A DNA stretch of 64,000 bases from the NCBI GenBank assembly GCA_022376925.1, contig JAIOJX010000001.1:4311501-4375500 (forward strand). Direction: 5' to 3'. Origin of the DNA: Tragulus kanchil (Eukaryota > Chordata > Mammalia > Artiodactyla > Tragulidae). Below the pieces are notes generated by a model. The model was not told the DNA's origin, did no database searches, and saw only the letters and a list, made by a program, of their open reading frames with translations. A program made the position numbers and the translations under genes. This document shows, piece after piece, positions 37,036 through 47,837 of the stretch (position 1 is the stretch's first letter; each line of letters opens with the position of its first letter).

Positions 37036-38334
37036 GGGTCAGGGACAAATCACCAGAAAGGCAGAAATGGAGGTAGATAACACTCGACATCCATCTGCAC
37101 TATTCCCCCAAACACAAAGGGCGCTAGAAATGTGCCGACATAAACCCTAAAGTCAACATAATACTTTGTGATGAAGTACAGAAAACATCGCACCTTCTCA
37201 AGTGCAGATCCTGGGTCCCACCTCAAACCCACTGAATTAAACCCCAGGCTGGCTTTAGGGAACGCGGAGCTGGGAACCACCGTCAGGTGACTGCGGAGCA
37301 CTGGCTCCTGGAGTCCCAACATGGGGCGGCGCCAGCATCCTTGTCACCTGTCTGCTGGAGGAGGGCTCTCTGTCGGTCCCTGTGCCCCGGAGTCAGAGTC
37401 TGCACTTCAACCCCAGGCCACTGGTTCTTGGCGCTGGCGAAGCTGGGGACAGCTGCTCTGGAGCTGGGCGGTACGCCAGAATCTCCCAGAGAACTGCTTA
37501 AAAGTGCAGAGGTCTGATCTCTACCGCCCACCACCCCTGCTGCCGCCCTAATAAGTCTGAAGGTCTGGGTGAGGCCAGGGCAGCAGGTCATGAAGGCCTC
37601 CCAGGCGGTTCTAACGAGCAGCCAGGGGGACAAACCTTGGGGCTGTAGCCCACAGCAAGGGAGCTTCCATGTCGGGGCTCCACTGAGCCAGAGGAGAGGT
37701 GTCCTTTGAAGATGCCCCCACAAAAAAGAAGCTCTGCGATGGTAGCTTGTCAGTCTAGCTTACCAAGCTGAAGCCCAGAGAAGTCTCTGAAAGGAAGTGA
37801 GGATGTTGTGAAGAGTCAAGTGAGATGTATGAGAAGAGCACAGGGGACAGAGGGCTCCGCACCAAGCACAGCGACCGTCAACATAAGCTCCTACCCAGGC
37901 AGCGCGCGCTCTAACCACTCTTCCGGCCTTGACAGCAAATCTGATGATGTCATCAACACATGGAGGCCAAAATGTCTCTCTTGAAGCTGCACTGCCCAAT
38001 GCTGGAGCCACTAGCAGCTTGAAAATATGACTAGTCCAAACAGAGGCAAGCTGCAGATATGAAATACGTGCTGGATTCAACAACTTCATGCAAATAAGAG
38101 GAGGGTCCCATCTCACTAAGTACCATACTGATTACATGTCGAAATGGTCATATTTTGGACATACTGGCCTGAATAATATACATCATAAAAACTGACTTCA
38201 TCGGTCTCTTTTTTAATGTGGCTACTAGGAAAACAGATTAACATGTGGCTTGAGCTTTTTTTCTAATGAACAGCATCGTCCCAAAGGATCAGGAAGCAAG
38301 CAGGGAGATGAACTGTACTTACACCAAGTCTCTC

Positions 38335-38425
38335 GAGCTGTAATGTACACACAAATCACCTGGGAGTCTTGCTCACCTGCAGACCCTGGTTGTGTAGGTC
38401 TGCAGGGAGCCTAAGATTCTGCATT
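38335..38425 (+). mobile_element. MER5A-type hAT relic
   Basis: AAATCACCTGGGAGTCTTGC, then TGCAGACCCTGGTTGTGTAG and CCTAAGATTCTGCATTTCCC follow the MER5A consensus order. Confidence 0.75.
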
Positions 38426-39230
38426 TCCCGTAAGTGCCCAGGAGCAGGGGTGTCAGAACTATTTTATCAACAAGGAAAAATTGTTCTGTGGCACGGACCT
38501 GATGGGATGCTCTGGAGAAAGGATTGTGTCATTTCAGAGCTGATAACAGCAAAGAAAGGAAATAGTCAGCAGAGTTACACTCAACCTCAACTTGAAAAAC
38601 TCAGTTATCATGCCTCACAGCCAGGGCGACAGCGAGGTGAGGGCCACCGCTGACTGCCCTCCCTCTGGGAGGGCGGAAGGGACTCCCACTCGCTCCAACA
38701 GATCCAGGAGCACCTCCTCGTGCAAGGACAACTCAGGACTGGGAAGGTGGAAACGGAACCGTGACGGGGCTCCCTCGACCCCGCCTGCCAGTGTCAAGGC
38801 CAGCACCATCCTGAGGTCTCACTGAAACCAAGGGCAAAGCTTCCTTCTCATGGTGGCGCACGGATGGCGCTGACCCGTCTCGGCCAGGGTCACTGCCACG
38901 CAGGCAGGTACATTTCCTCTTCCGGTCAAACAGCTCGGCCGACTCCTGGCCTGCTGGAATGAACCTTGACAGCTCCGTCCCCACCTACTTTGTCCCAGGG
39001 CCACAAAGGAACTTGAGGGTCATACAAGGGCATTTCAAGCCACAGCACCTGATGTTAAGAAGCCCCTTTTGGCCCACCCCACCCTGGAAGGTGAAAGGAG
39101 GACACCGTGAGGGAGCACTGTGCTCTACTGGGAGCAGTGGTGGGAATCACAGAGCCGCCTGCTTCTCACAAAATGCCCAAGGACAAGATAGCAATAGGCA
39201 ACAGTATCACAAGCCGAAGAAAGGCATCCT

Positions 39231-39495
39231 GGGGCTTCCCTGGTGGCCCAGTGGGTAAGGACACCGCCTTGTAGTGCAAGGGGCGCCGGTTCGAGCCCTG
39301 GCCTGGGAAGATCCCATGTGCCGTGGAGCGGCTGGACCCATGTGTCCAACTACTGAGCCGGAGCTCTGGAGTGACAGAGGCCACTGCGATGGGAGGCCCA
39401 CACAGGCCAAAGAACAAAGATGGATGAAAATAGATACATGAAAGACCAATAGAAATGGCCAAAAAGAAATAGATAAATAAAGACTGAAGCTTTAA
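39231..39495 (+). mobile_element. CHR-derived SINE (copy 1 of D8)
   Basis: Internally shortened: it lacks the GCGCATGCGCCCAGAGCC region and the C-rich tail, and ends in AATAGATAAATAAAG and poly-A. The flanking repeat GAAAGGCATCCTG/GAAAGGCATCATG is an imperfect target-site duplication. Confidence 0.9.
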
Positions 39496-40319
39496 AAAAA
39501 AAAAAAAGAAAGGCATCATGTGCTTCCAAGGTCTGAAGGCAGGAACGAGAGCTGGATGAGTTACAAACAAGTCACTTTTATTTTTACTTTCAATTATTAC
39601 CCTTCAACTTCCCTTACTCCTCCCTACCCTCAAACATATCAAGGAGCAAAGCAAAAAACAAATCTCAGCTCAAACTGCTGGTGACCTCAGTCCCCAAATC
39701 CAGAAGCTGGGAATAAAATGGTGGGAAAGCAACACGAAGGACCTCTCCCCAACAGGACTCAGAGCTTTCTTACTCATTTCCTAATTGATCATGGAAAGAA
39801 AGACTAAACATGATCTCCCTTTCATCTTGTACCGGGAACACGATCTTTAGACCAAAACCAGAATTTGTTGAAATGGACACAACCCAACAATTCTCAGCTA
39901 TGCACCTTTGTCCGGTTCAAGTGAAAGAACGTTTACTAAACATCTCCTGCACATATGGGCCATATTATAGGTTTACCATCTCCAGCCTCAGCCCTCCTTA
40001 TCACAAGCTTGGGAAGATGAAAAGAATTACTGCTGAAATACATATTACATATCACGACAGCCTTGAGTAACAGCACTGCTAAACATGACAGTTTCAAAGA
40101 GTTATTGATGGAGTCATTTAAAGCTTGTCAGAAACATTCAACAAACACGAGCCCCCCTTGGCCCACCCCACCCTGGAAGGTGAAAGGAGGACACCGTGAG
40201 GGAGCACTGTGCTCTACTGGGAGCAGTGGTGGGAATCACAGAGCCGCCTGCTTCTCACAAAATGCCCAAGGACAAGATAGCAATAGGCAACAGTATCACA
40301 AGCCGAAGAAAGGCATCCT

Positions 40320-40585
40320 GGGGCTTCCCTGGTGGCCCAGTGGGTAAGGACACCGCCTTGTAGTGCAAGGGGCGCCGGTTCGAGCCCTGGCCTGGGAAGA
40401 TCCCATGTGCCGTGGAGCGGCTGGACCCATGTGTCCAACTACTGAGCCGGAGCTCTGGAGTGACAGAGGCCACTGCGATGGGAGGCCCACACAGGCCAAA
40501 GAACAAAGATGGATGAAAATAGATACATGAAAGACCAATAGAAATGGCCAAAAAGAAATAGATAAATAAAGACTGAAGCTTTAAA
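40320..40585 (+). mobile_element. CHR-derived SINE (copy 2 of D8)
   Basis: Identical shortened element carried by the D8 duplication; it shares the internal deletion and the target-site flanks of 39231-39495. Confidence 0.9.
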
Positions 40586-42414
40586 AAAAAAAAAAAGAAA
40601 GGCATCATGTGCTTCCAAGGTCTGAAGGCAGGAACGAGAGCTGGATGAGTTACAAACAAGTCACTTTTATTTTTACTTTCAATTATTACCCTTCAACTTC
40701 CCTTACTCCTCCCTACCCTCAAACATATCAAGGAGCAAAGCAAAAAACAAATCTCAGCTCAAACTGCTGGTGACCTCAGTCCCCAAATCCAGAAGCTGGG
40801 AATAAAATGGTGGGAAAGCAACACGAAGGACCTCTCCCCAACAGGACTCAGAGCTTTCTTACTCATTTCCTAATTGATCATGGAAAGAAAGACTAAACAT
40901 GATCTCCCTTTCATCTTGTACCGGGAACACGATCTTTAGACCAAAACCAGAATTTGTTGAAATGGACACAACCCAACAATTCTCAGCTATGCACCTTTGT
41001 CCGGTTCAAGTGAAAGAACGTTTACTAAACATCTCCTGCACATATGGGCCATATTATAGGTTTACCATCTCCAGCCTCAGCCCTCCTTATCACAAGCTTG
41101 GGAAGATGAAAAGAATTACTGCTGAAATACATATTACATATCACGACAGCCTTGAGTAACAGCACTGCTAAACATGACAGTTTCAAAGAGTTATTGATGG
41201 AGTCATTTAAAGCTTGTCAGAAACATTCAACTAACACGAAAAGAGCAATTGACCCCATCCTGTTGGAAGGGCGCTGTGGACCTGGACAAACAATCGAGTC
41301 CCTGGATTTCTTCCCATCCCAACCCCAGTAGTCGAGGAACTGGGCAGGGCCTCAAGCTGCACTGAGGAACTAAGGTAAGGTATTGATTTGAAAAATGAAA
41401 GCCTTCCATTTCGAGACAGAAAAGGCAGGCAATATTCCCTGGTGCAGAGATGGCCTTGCTCTTGCCCTGGGACTGTTGGTGACGCAGCAATGTGTCATTT
41501 TAGGAATAAACAAAATGGAAGCTCGCAAGCTAGCAATGGTTTCAGGTCCACCTGAGAGAGGCAACGAAACACAGGTACATTTCAATGCTGACGGAAGCGA
41601 GGCTGGGCAGAGAGGCCACACCCACAGCTCCCTCGCTGGGGGGAGATGCCAAGAGCCAGAAGGATGCTGCCTTCTCACATCAGTTCTCCAGATAGCCATG
41701 CCTTATGTAACACATGGATGCCGTAATAATAATGCTGTACAGTCTTCAAAGGATGCAGATGCACAATGGTTTCTCTGAAGAGCCCTGGGAGCTTGGTGGT
41801 GCAGGCTGTCTTAGCTCTACCTTACAAACATGAGGCACCAGCAGCGAGGAGAAGAGCTTGTCCAGTGCCACGGAGCTAAGAAGGGGCTTTCTACCACCTC
41901 CCACAGACACAAGGCTCCTTTGCCACTCCTTGCTCCTCAGGTAGAAAGAGAAAGCAGTAGTACATGACGTCACTTTTCAAAACTGATGCCTGCCACAGTC
42001 TTAAAAAGAAAAGGATGCCCCTCTCCTGGTGATCCTATGGATAAATCCATTGTAAACATTTAATATGAGAAACCATCCTCTGACTACAGGTTGGCAACTG
42101 GGTCTCCTGGTCCTCTCTCGCTCTCAAAGCAGAGGAACTGGAAGGAAGCTTCTCTGTCTCTATTCTCGTCTGTAGCAACAAACACAATATGGGCTCCAGC
42201 AATTTCTGAGTCCAAACAGTAAACAGAACTTCGCCTGTCAAAATCTGTGCGTGCTGCTGCCACTGTCACCTGAAACTCAGAGTTGGGACAACAACGAGGT
42301 GCAGAGAAATGTCTAGGAAATCATGCTTACCAGATGTGCAAACGGCTGATGAGACACGGCTAGTATCAGTTTTTTCTTTAAAGGAAAGGAGTCCCATGTA
42401 GCTAAAACCAGTAA

Positions 42415-42645
42415 CAGCATTTGTTGAGAGCCTACTATGTGGAAGATGCTATTGTAAGCACCTAACATACCTAATCCTGCAGGCCCGCCAACAACCCTGG
42501 AAGGAAGGGACTGTTCATATCTTCACTTAACAGATAAGGAAGCCGCACAGAGGTGAGGAGCTCACCCGCCTGAAGGTACAAAGATAACAGCACAGGCAGG
42601 ACCCAAATCCTGAGTCAACACCTCAGGGCGAACAACGGAGGCTGT
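42415..42645 (+). mobile_element. MIR SINE relic
   Basis: Strings such as TTGTTGAGAGCCTACTATGT, CTGTTCATATCTTCACTTAA and CACAGAGGTGAGGAGCTCAC give the MIR 5'-core-3' order over about 230 bases. Confidence 0.7.
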
Positions 42646-44009
42646 CCCCCATCTGCCAAAAAGGCATAAAGCACTGAGAAACCAGAAAATAAAGAAAGCA
42701 GAACTTCAAAGAGGTTAGCAACAGGGAAGGGCAATTACTAGCGACTAATGAAAACAACCTCTTATTCTTTTATAAAGTTGAAAATACTTTAGAAATAATG
42801 AGAAAGTCTGGCCTTTTGAAATCCTTGGCCACCAGTTCAAACTGTGGCCAAAGCCTTCAGGAGGCTCCGCTTTTCTCCTTATTTTGCAGCCCTCAATAAG
42901 AGCAGGAACCCCATGTTCTTCCAGTGGTTTTTAAAAATAACTACATTCTGTTAATCCTTTCATTTAGGAACAAAGAATATTGGCATATTTTTGGTAATGT
43001 TAATGATTTTTTGGAACCTGTAAAAATGAAAACATTTGCTTTGATGCCACTGAACATACAGGAAAGGAAAGACCTGAAAGGGTGCTGAGCAGATGAACTC
43101 GGATGGCTAATCACTTTATTGGCACTCTTCTGAGGAAGTTGGGTGCTTCTTGATTCTGCAGCTAATTTCAAAATGAACTAGTTTCTTTACTAACCACAGC
43201 ACGAGGGCTGAGGGTCCCTTCATATGGTAGGTTCCCAGTACAAACCAGCATGCAGGAAGAGGGCTCTGTGGCAGGTTAACTCCCAGCCAGCAGACACAGG
43301 CACGGGGCAACACCCAGCCCTCACCTCAGTCAGCAGAGCGTTCTGCAGCAGGAGTGAGGCAGCTAATGAGGGATTGGCAGTCCACCTGTCTGGGTGTTTA
43401 ACCTCACTTACTATTTGCATTGGGCGGGGATGGGGAGGAAACGCATGTGAAAATGAGGCTGTGATGCACTTACCATCCAGAAGCATCACTGGAGAAATGA
43501 TGAGCGCCCTCCCCCGAGAGGATCACCTGGATTCACACAGAGTTACTTTTGGATATGGTGACATGCTTTAACGGAGCAGCCGCTGACCATCGAACATTCG
43601 AGAGGCTAAGTAACACCCAGCCCCCTCGCAAGCATGCCAGTCTGCTGGATGGTCATCTCAGAGTTTCAGAGCTCTGTTTTTCCTCATAGTGCTCATCTCC
43701 GTCAGAAAACATATCACTGCTTATTTTTGAATTGTCTGCCTCCCCACACAGAAGCTCCGTGAGGCAGGGAGCTCGCCAGTGCCGCCGGCTGCTGTCTTCC
43801 CGGCACTCAGGACTCCGCAGGCATCGCAGGGCATTCTGGGTTCACTGAATGAAACCACTGACAACTTGACATCAATACAACGTAGAACTTTAAGATAACT
43901 TTCTTAATGAACTTTAAGAAATTAGTTCATTTTGAAATAAGCTCTAGAGACCAACTGTTCACTTACTAGTCTCCAGTAAGTCACACGAGACCTGACCGTG
44001 AATGCATGT

Positions 44010-44226
44010 ATACTCAACCACCTCAGCTGTGTCCAGCTCTGTGACACTCTATGAAACGTACTCCCCAGGCCCCTCTGTCCGTGGGATTCTCCAGGCAAGA
44101 GCACTGGAGTGGGCTGCCATTTCCCTCTCTGGGGCATTTTCCTGACCCAGGGATGGAACCTGCTTATCTTGGGTCTCCTGCACGGGCAGGCGGGTTCCTG
44201 ACCACTAGTGCCACCTGGGAAGCCCC
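44010..44226 (-). mobile_element. Bov-tA SINE (copy 1 of D9)
   Basis: Antisense, with GCAAGAGCACTGGAGTGGGC, TTTTCCTGACCCAGGGATGG and the end GCCACCTGGGAAGCCCC. Confidence 0.93.
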
Positions 44227-45119
44227 AGACTTGACCATACTAGACTCTAAAAGCCCGTACGAATGCTCTTCACTTTCAAGTACCTCAAGAAACCGCCACA
44301 CACAGACAGGACCTCTGGTCCGAACTTCCTCCATGCAGTGGAATCTCTCAAGGGTACGTTGGGGTTTGTGAAACAGCCAAGAGTCGCTCAGAGCCAAGTC
44401 TGGCTAACACAGGCACGGGCAACACCCAGCCCTCACCTCAGTCAGCAGAGCGTTCTGCAGCAGGAGTGAGGCAGCTAATGAGGGATTGGCAGTCCACCTG
44501 TCTGGGTGTTTAACCTCACTTACTATTTGCATTGGGCGGGATGGGAGGAAACGCATGTGAAAATGAGGCTGTGATGCACTTACCATCCAGAAGCATCACT
44601 GGAGAAATGATGAGCGCCCTCCCCCGAGAGGATCACCTGGATTCACACAGAGTTACTTTTGGATATGGTGACATGCTTTAACGGAGCAGCCGCTGACCAT
44701 CGAACATTCGAGAGGCTAAGTAACACCCAGCCCCCTCGCAAGCATGCCAGTCTGCTGGATGGTCATCTCAGAGTTTCAGAGCTCTGTTTTTCCTCATAGT
44801 GCTCATCTCCGTCAGAAAACATATCACTGCTTATTTTTGAATTGTCTGCCTCCCCACACAGAAGCTCCGTGAGGCAGGGAGCTCGCCAGTGCCGCCGGCT
44901 GCTGTCTTCCCGGCACTCAGGACTCCGCAGGCATCGCAGGGCATTCTGGGTTCACTGAATGAAACCACTGACAACTTGACATCAATACAACGTAGAACTT
45001 TAAGATAACTTTCTTAATGAACTTTAAGAAATTAGTTCATTTTGAAATAAGCTCTAGAGACCAACTGTTCACTTACTAGTCTCCAGTAAGTCACACGAGA
45101 CCTGACCGTGAATGCATGT

Positions 45120-45336
45120 ATACTCAACCACCTCAGCTGTGTCCAGCTCTGTGACACTCTATGAAACGTACTCCCCAGGCCCCTCTGTCCGTGGGATTCT
45201 CCAGGCAAGAGCACTGGAGTGGGCTGCCATTTCCCTCTCTGGGGCATTTTCCTGACCCAGGGATGGAACCTGCTTATCTTGGGTCTCCTGCACGGGCAGG
45301 CGGGTTCCTGACCACTAGTGCCACCTGGGAAGCCCC
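45120..45336 (-). mobile_element. Bov-tA SINE (copy 2 of D9)
   Basis: Duplicate of 44010-44226 carried by the D9 block at offset 1110. Confidence 0.93.
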
Positions 45337-45714
45337 AGACTTGACCATACTAGACTCTAAAAGCCCGTACGAATGCTCTTCACTTTCAAGTACCTCAAGA
45401 AACCGCCACACACAGACAGGACCTCTGGTCCGAACTTCCTCCATGCAGTGGAATCTCTCAAGGGTACGTTGGGGTTTGTGAAACAGCCAAGAGTCGCTCA
45501 GAGCCAAGTCTGGCTAACAAGTGACCATGCCCGGCATATATGCCGGGTGAGAGGGAAACGTGTCTACAGAGAAGCCCTGGTGTCTGGTAAGCTGGTTTTG
45601 AAGGTAATTCAAAAATAGTTTCACCTCCAGCACGATCACTGGCTCACTCTCCACAGACTCTTTAACAAGAAACAAAACTGAGCTGTAATAAACGCTGCCC
45701 AGGCTAGAGGGATG

Positions 45715-45840
45715 CTAAGATGCCCCCAGAATCTGACTTGTGATATTAACTTTGCCATTCACATTGTCCCATTAGTTAGCCTCTCTGGGCCTTAGCTTCC
45801 TTATTGGGCAAGCAAGTGAACTATATAAACTTAAAGGTCT
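45715..45840 (+). mobile_element. MIR-like relic
   Basis: TGACTTGTGATATTAACTTT, then TTAGTTAGCCTCTCTGGGCC and CTTAGCTTCCTTATTGGGCA follow the MIR pattern. Confidence 0.55.
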
Positions 45841-46708
45841 CAGTCAGTTGTAATCTGCCATGATTCCTTTCCCGTGAAGGTCTCCTATGTCTGTTTAAAA
45901 ACCAGTCCCAATCCACTTTGCTTCATACTTTTCATGCGTGTATAAAGCCTGCGATTTAGTTTCTGCAGCAAACTGATTTCATATTTGCTTAGGCAAAAAC
46001 TAAAATTAGTTTTCACTTCCTGAGCGCAGCAAGACAGTTATGGGAGGCCACTCGGCAAAGGGCGCTTGCCGTGTCTGTGCATACTTCCGACTGCGTATCA
46101 GGGAACTAACCGTTTGCTTCTCAGATCCCCCCTCAACTGTTGCAAAAACAGCTAAACCTCCCGTGCGTGACACAGAAGCAACGGCCGGGAACTCCGATCG
46201 AGGCTTCGCGGACAGTGCCGGACTACGGCCCCTCCGCCGGACCCACAGGGGATGCGGCAGACAGGCATCCGCCCCGCCCGGAGGGCCAGGGCGAGGACCA
46301 GCCGAGGCGCGTCGCGGGGGAGGCAGGGCAGCCGCCCAGCCCGTTGGCCGCCGCGGGACGGGGAAGCAAAGTCCGGGCAGCGGCCGCGACGCCCCCACTC
46401 CCCCACCCTCCCGGTCCTCCAACCCGATTCCTGCCCCGACCTTCGCCCGCAGCCAGCCCAGGTCCTTGGGCGGGGAGAACGAGAGAAGCCGGAGGCACCT
46501 GCCTGCTGCTCCCCGGCCCCAGCCCTAGCTGGCTGGGACAGCGAAGGCACTAGGGCTAACCTCCCCCCCCCGCCCACCCCTACGGGTGCTTCAAGGCCCC
46601 GAGGGACCTGCCAGCCCCTCGAGTCCCAACTTTCTCCTCCCGGTCCCACCACCACGGATTCCCACAGCGCCCGGCTCGGAGCCAGGCCAGCCGCGAGCGC
46701 GCACCCAC

Positions 46709-46800
46709 CTCGGGGTCCAGGCGCCACCGCCGTTGCCAGGCTGCTCGGCTCCCGGGCCCCGCTCCGCCCCCTCCAGGCCCCGCCCCCTGCGGCCTCCCCG
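46709..46800 (-). other. MTM1: MTM1 exon 1, non-coding 5' UTR (inferred)
   Basis: Inside the CpG island a good minus-strand donor, CCCGAG|GTGGGTGCG, lies at 46709/46708, directly downstream of a GC-box-rich stretch. Human MTM1 also has an untranslated first exon joined to a second exon carrying 10 bases before the ATG, as here. The upstream end (transcription start) cannot be placed from sequence; 46800 is an estimate placed among the GC boxes at about 46764-46790. Other GT donors in the island are possible. Confidence 0.6.
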
Positions 46801-46852
46801 CCCTTGGCCACCGCCCGCCGCCCTCCTCCGCGAGCTGGTTGGTGGGATGTGT

Positions 46853-46860
46853 GTCACGTG
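46853..46860. promoter_or_regulatory. E-box GTCACGTG
   Basis: A palindromic CACGTG core preceded by GT and followed by CC, at 46855-46860. It matches USF sites and nine of ten bases of the TFEB/TFE3 CLEAR element (GTCACGTGAC). It lies a few bases from a double GC box. Binding is inferred only. Confidence 0.5.
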
Positions 46861-46966
46861 CCAGGGGCGGGGCGGGTAGTGGGTGCCGGCCAAGTCTGGG
46901 GAGCAGCTCCTGTTCGCCCCGGAGGCTGCTGGGAAATCCTCTTTAAGGGGCCTGGCGCGTGGAAGC

Positions 46967-46985
46967 AGCTGGGAGTTGTAGTTCT
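46967..46985 (-). promoter_or_regulatory. ZNF143/SBS-type element 1
   Basis: On the minus strand this reads AGAACTACAACTCCCAGCT, matching the core ACTACAACTCCCAGC recognised by ZNF143 (Staf) and common in CpG-island promoters. It lies about 170-220 bases upstream of the presumed start. Confidence 0.7.
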
Positions 46986-47070
46986 AAATACGGTGTCGGG
47001 AATGGGCGGGATCATGATGCGAGGGGCCACCCTTGTTCAAAGAAGCTGGACTAGACTCCGAGCGGAGGCC

Positions 47071-47087
47071 GCTGGGTAGTGTAGTCC
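47071..47087 (-). promoter_or_regulatory. ZNF143/SBS-type element 2
   Basis: On the minus strand this reads GGACTACACTACCCAGC, a variant of the same ACTACA...CCCAGC motif, in the same orientation about 104 bases upstream of element 1. Confidence 0.6.
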
Positions 47088-47567
47088 CCGAGTTCTTGGA
47101 TGCGTCTCTCTTTTTCCCCAATAAAGGGGAAATTCAGAAGGCAAACTTCTCTTGATAAAACTTTAGCGGCTGTCTCTAAATTGAGCTACTGGGGACTCAG
47201 GGTTGGCTGCATGAAGTTGATATCTTATAAAGTACAAAAATGTGACTGACTGGTGTCCTTCACGCTAGGCCAACACCTTCCCAAGAACTCTCTTGAGAGT
47301 GAAAGGAAACATTTCAGGACAAAGTTTCCTCTACATTTTTGAGGTTCAGAACAGACGAACATTAATTCAGTAAAAAGATAGGAAAAAGAAGGACAACTTC
47401 AGGAAGAGAATTCACTATGTAATAAAAAAATATATAGACTTATCTGTAATGGCCCTTGGGCTAAATTGTAATTATACGTAAGCAGCTCAGCTAAATAAGA
47501 TTACTTTAACACGAACTGATTTGCCTCTTACATTTCTTAGTACTCCAGCATCAAAAAACATGATACC

Positions 47568-47837
47568 GGGCGTCCCTGGTGGTCCAGTGGGTAAGGACAC
47601 CGCCTTGCAACGCAAGGGGCTCGGGTTGATCCCTGGCCCAGGAAGATCCCACATGAGCGGAAGGGCTGGACCGATGTGTGCAGCCAGCACTGTGGAGCGC
47701 ATGCTCCCAGAGCCGGTGCTCTGCAGTGAGAGAGGCCACTGCAATGGGGGGCCCCACACAGGCCAAAGAACAAAGATGGATGAAAATAAATAAATGAAAG
47801 GTCAATAAAAGTAGCCAAATTAAAAACAAACAAACAA
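47568..47837 (+). mobile_element. CHR-derived SINE (D10, complete copy)
   Basis: Head GGCGTCCCTGGTGGTCCAGT. It lacks the C-rich 3' tail and ends in a CAAA run. It is flanked by CATGATACC at 47559-47567 and again at about 47838. Confidence 0.88.

Larger units (their letters stand above)
39062..41239. repeat. Tandem duplication D8, unit about 1089 bp
   Basis: 39071-40150 recurs at 40160-41239 at offset 1089, with a CHR-type SINE in each copy. Mismatches are confined to the join around 40143-40160. Confidence 0.96.
43294..45519. repeat. Tandem duplication D9, unit about 1110 bp
   Basis: 43294-44406 recurs at 44407-45519, each copy with an antisense Bov-tA. The left end of copy 2 has lost G's from three G-runs, which moves the offset from 1113 to 1110. 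Confidence 0.96.
16316..46708 (-). other. MTM1: MTM1 intron 1
   Basis: About 30 kb as assembled, roughly 23 kb after collapsing the duplications. It is packed with nested repeats: CHR-type SINEs, Bov-tA, BovB in both orientations, a multiply interrupted L1 (33265-37035), mariner and MER5A-like relics and MIRs. Stretches where I see nothing assignable include 18900-19860, 25270-27300, 30520-31076, 37330-38330, 41240-42410 and 45840-46139. Confidence 0.85.
1..46800 (-). other. MTM1: MTM1 gene, 5' portion (exons 1-4), gene continues beyond base 1
   Basis: Myotubularin is a phosphatase that removes the 3-phosphate from PI(3)P and PI(3,5)P2 on endosomal membranes; loss causes X-linked centronuclear myopathy in humans. 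The identification rests on three coding exons on the minus strand whose translation matches the N-terminus of MTM1 and whose lengths (63 coding nt, 73, 95) and phases (0, +1, 0) join without a break. Exon order and spacing fit what I recall of the human gene: a long first intron, exons 2, 3 and 4 close together, then a long intron 4. Only 77 of about 603 codons are here, so the PH-GRAM domain is entered but the phosphatase domain with the CX5R catalytic motif lies outside. Intron 1 is inflated by false duplications and exon 2 is present twice. MTMR1 and MTMR2 were considered and excluded, because their N-termini differ. Confidence 0.93.
46140..47095. other. CpG island at the MTM1 promoter
   Basis: The only long CpG-dense, GC-rich stretch in the window, sharply bounded by AT-rich DNA on both sides. 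It contains many GC boxes, the inferred exon 1 and its donor. It also opens long spurious reading frames on both strands, up to 275 codons on plus, which are Pro/Arg/Ala-rich and have no recognisable domain. Confidence 0.93.
46800..47095 (-). promoter_or_regulatory. MTM1: MTM1 core and proximal promoter
   Basis: This is the stretch upstream of inferred exon 1. It has no TATA box near the expected start. It carries GC boxes (46764-46790 and the double GGGGCGGGGCGGG at 46864-46876), an E-box and two ZNF143-like elements, listed separately. This is the usual make-up of a broadly expressed CpG-island promoter, matching MTM1's ubiquitous expression. Confidence 0.75.

Noticed and set aside
38335..38425. 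Short conserved-looking block in intron 1 as an unannotated exon
   Set aside because: It follows the MER5A repeat consensus and has no open frame with splice sites.
46152..46811. 219-codon minus-strand frame over exon 1
   Set aside because: CpG-island composition effect. MTM1 starts at the ATG of exon 2, and the inferred exon 1 is untranslated.
46252..47079. Longest open frame of the window (275 codons, plus strand)
   Set aside because: It lies wholly in the CpG island, where stops are rare. The product is Pro/Arg/Ala-rich without domains, and overlapping frames are open on the other strand too.
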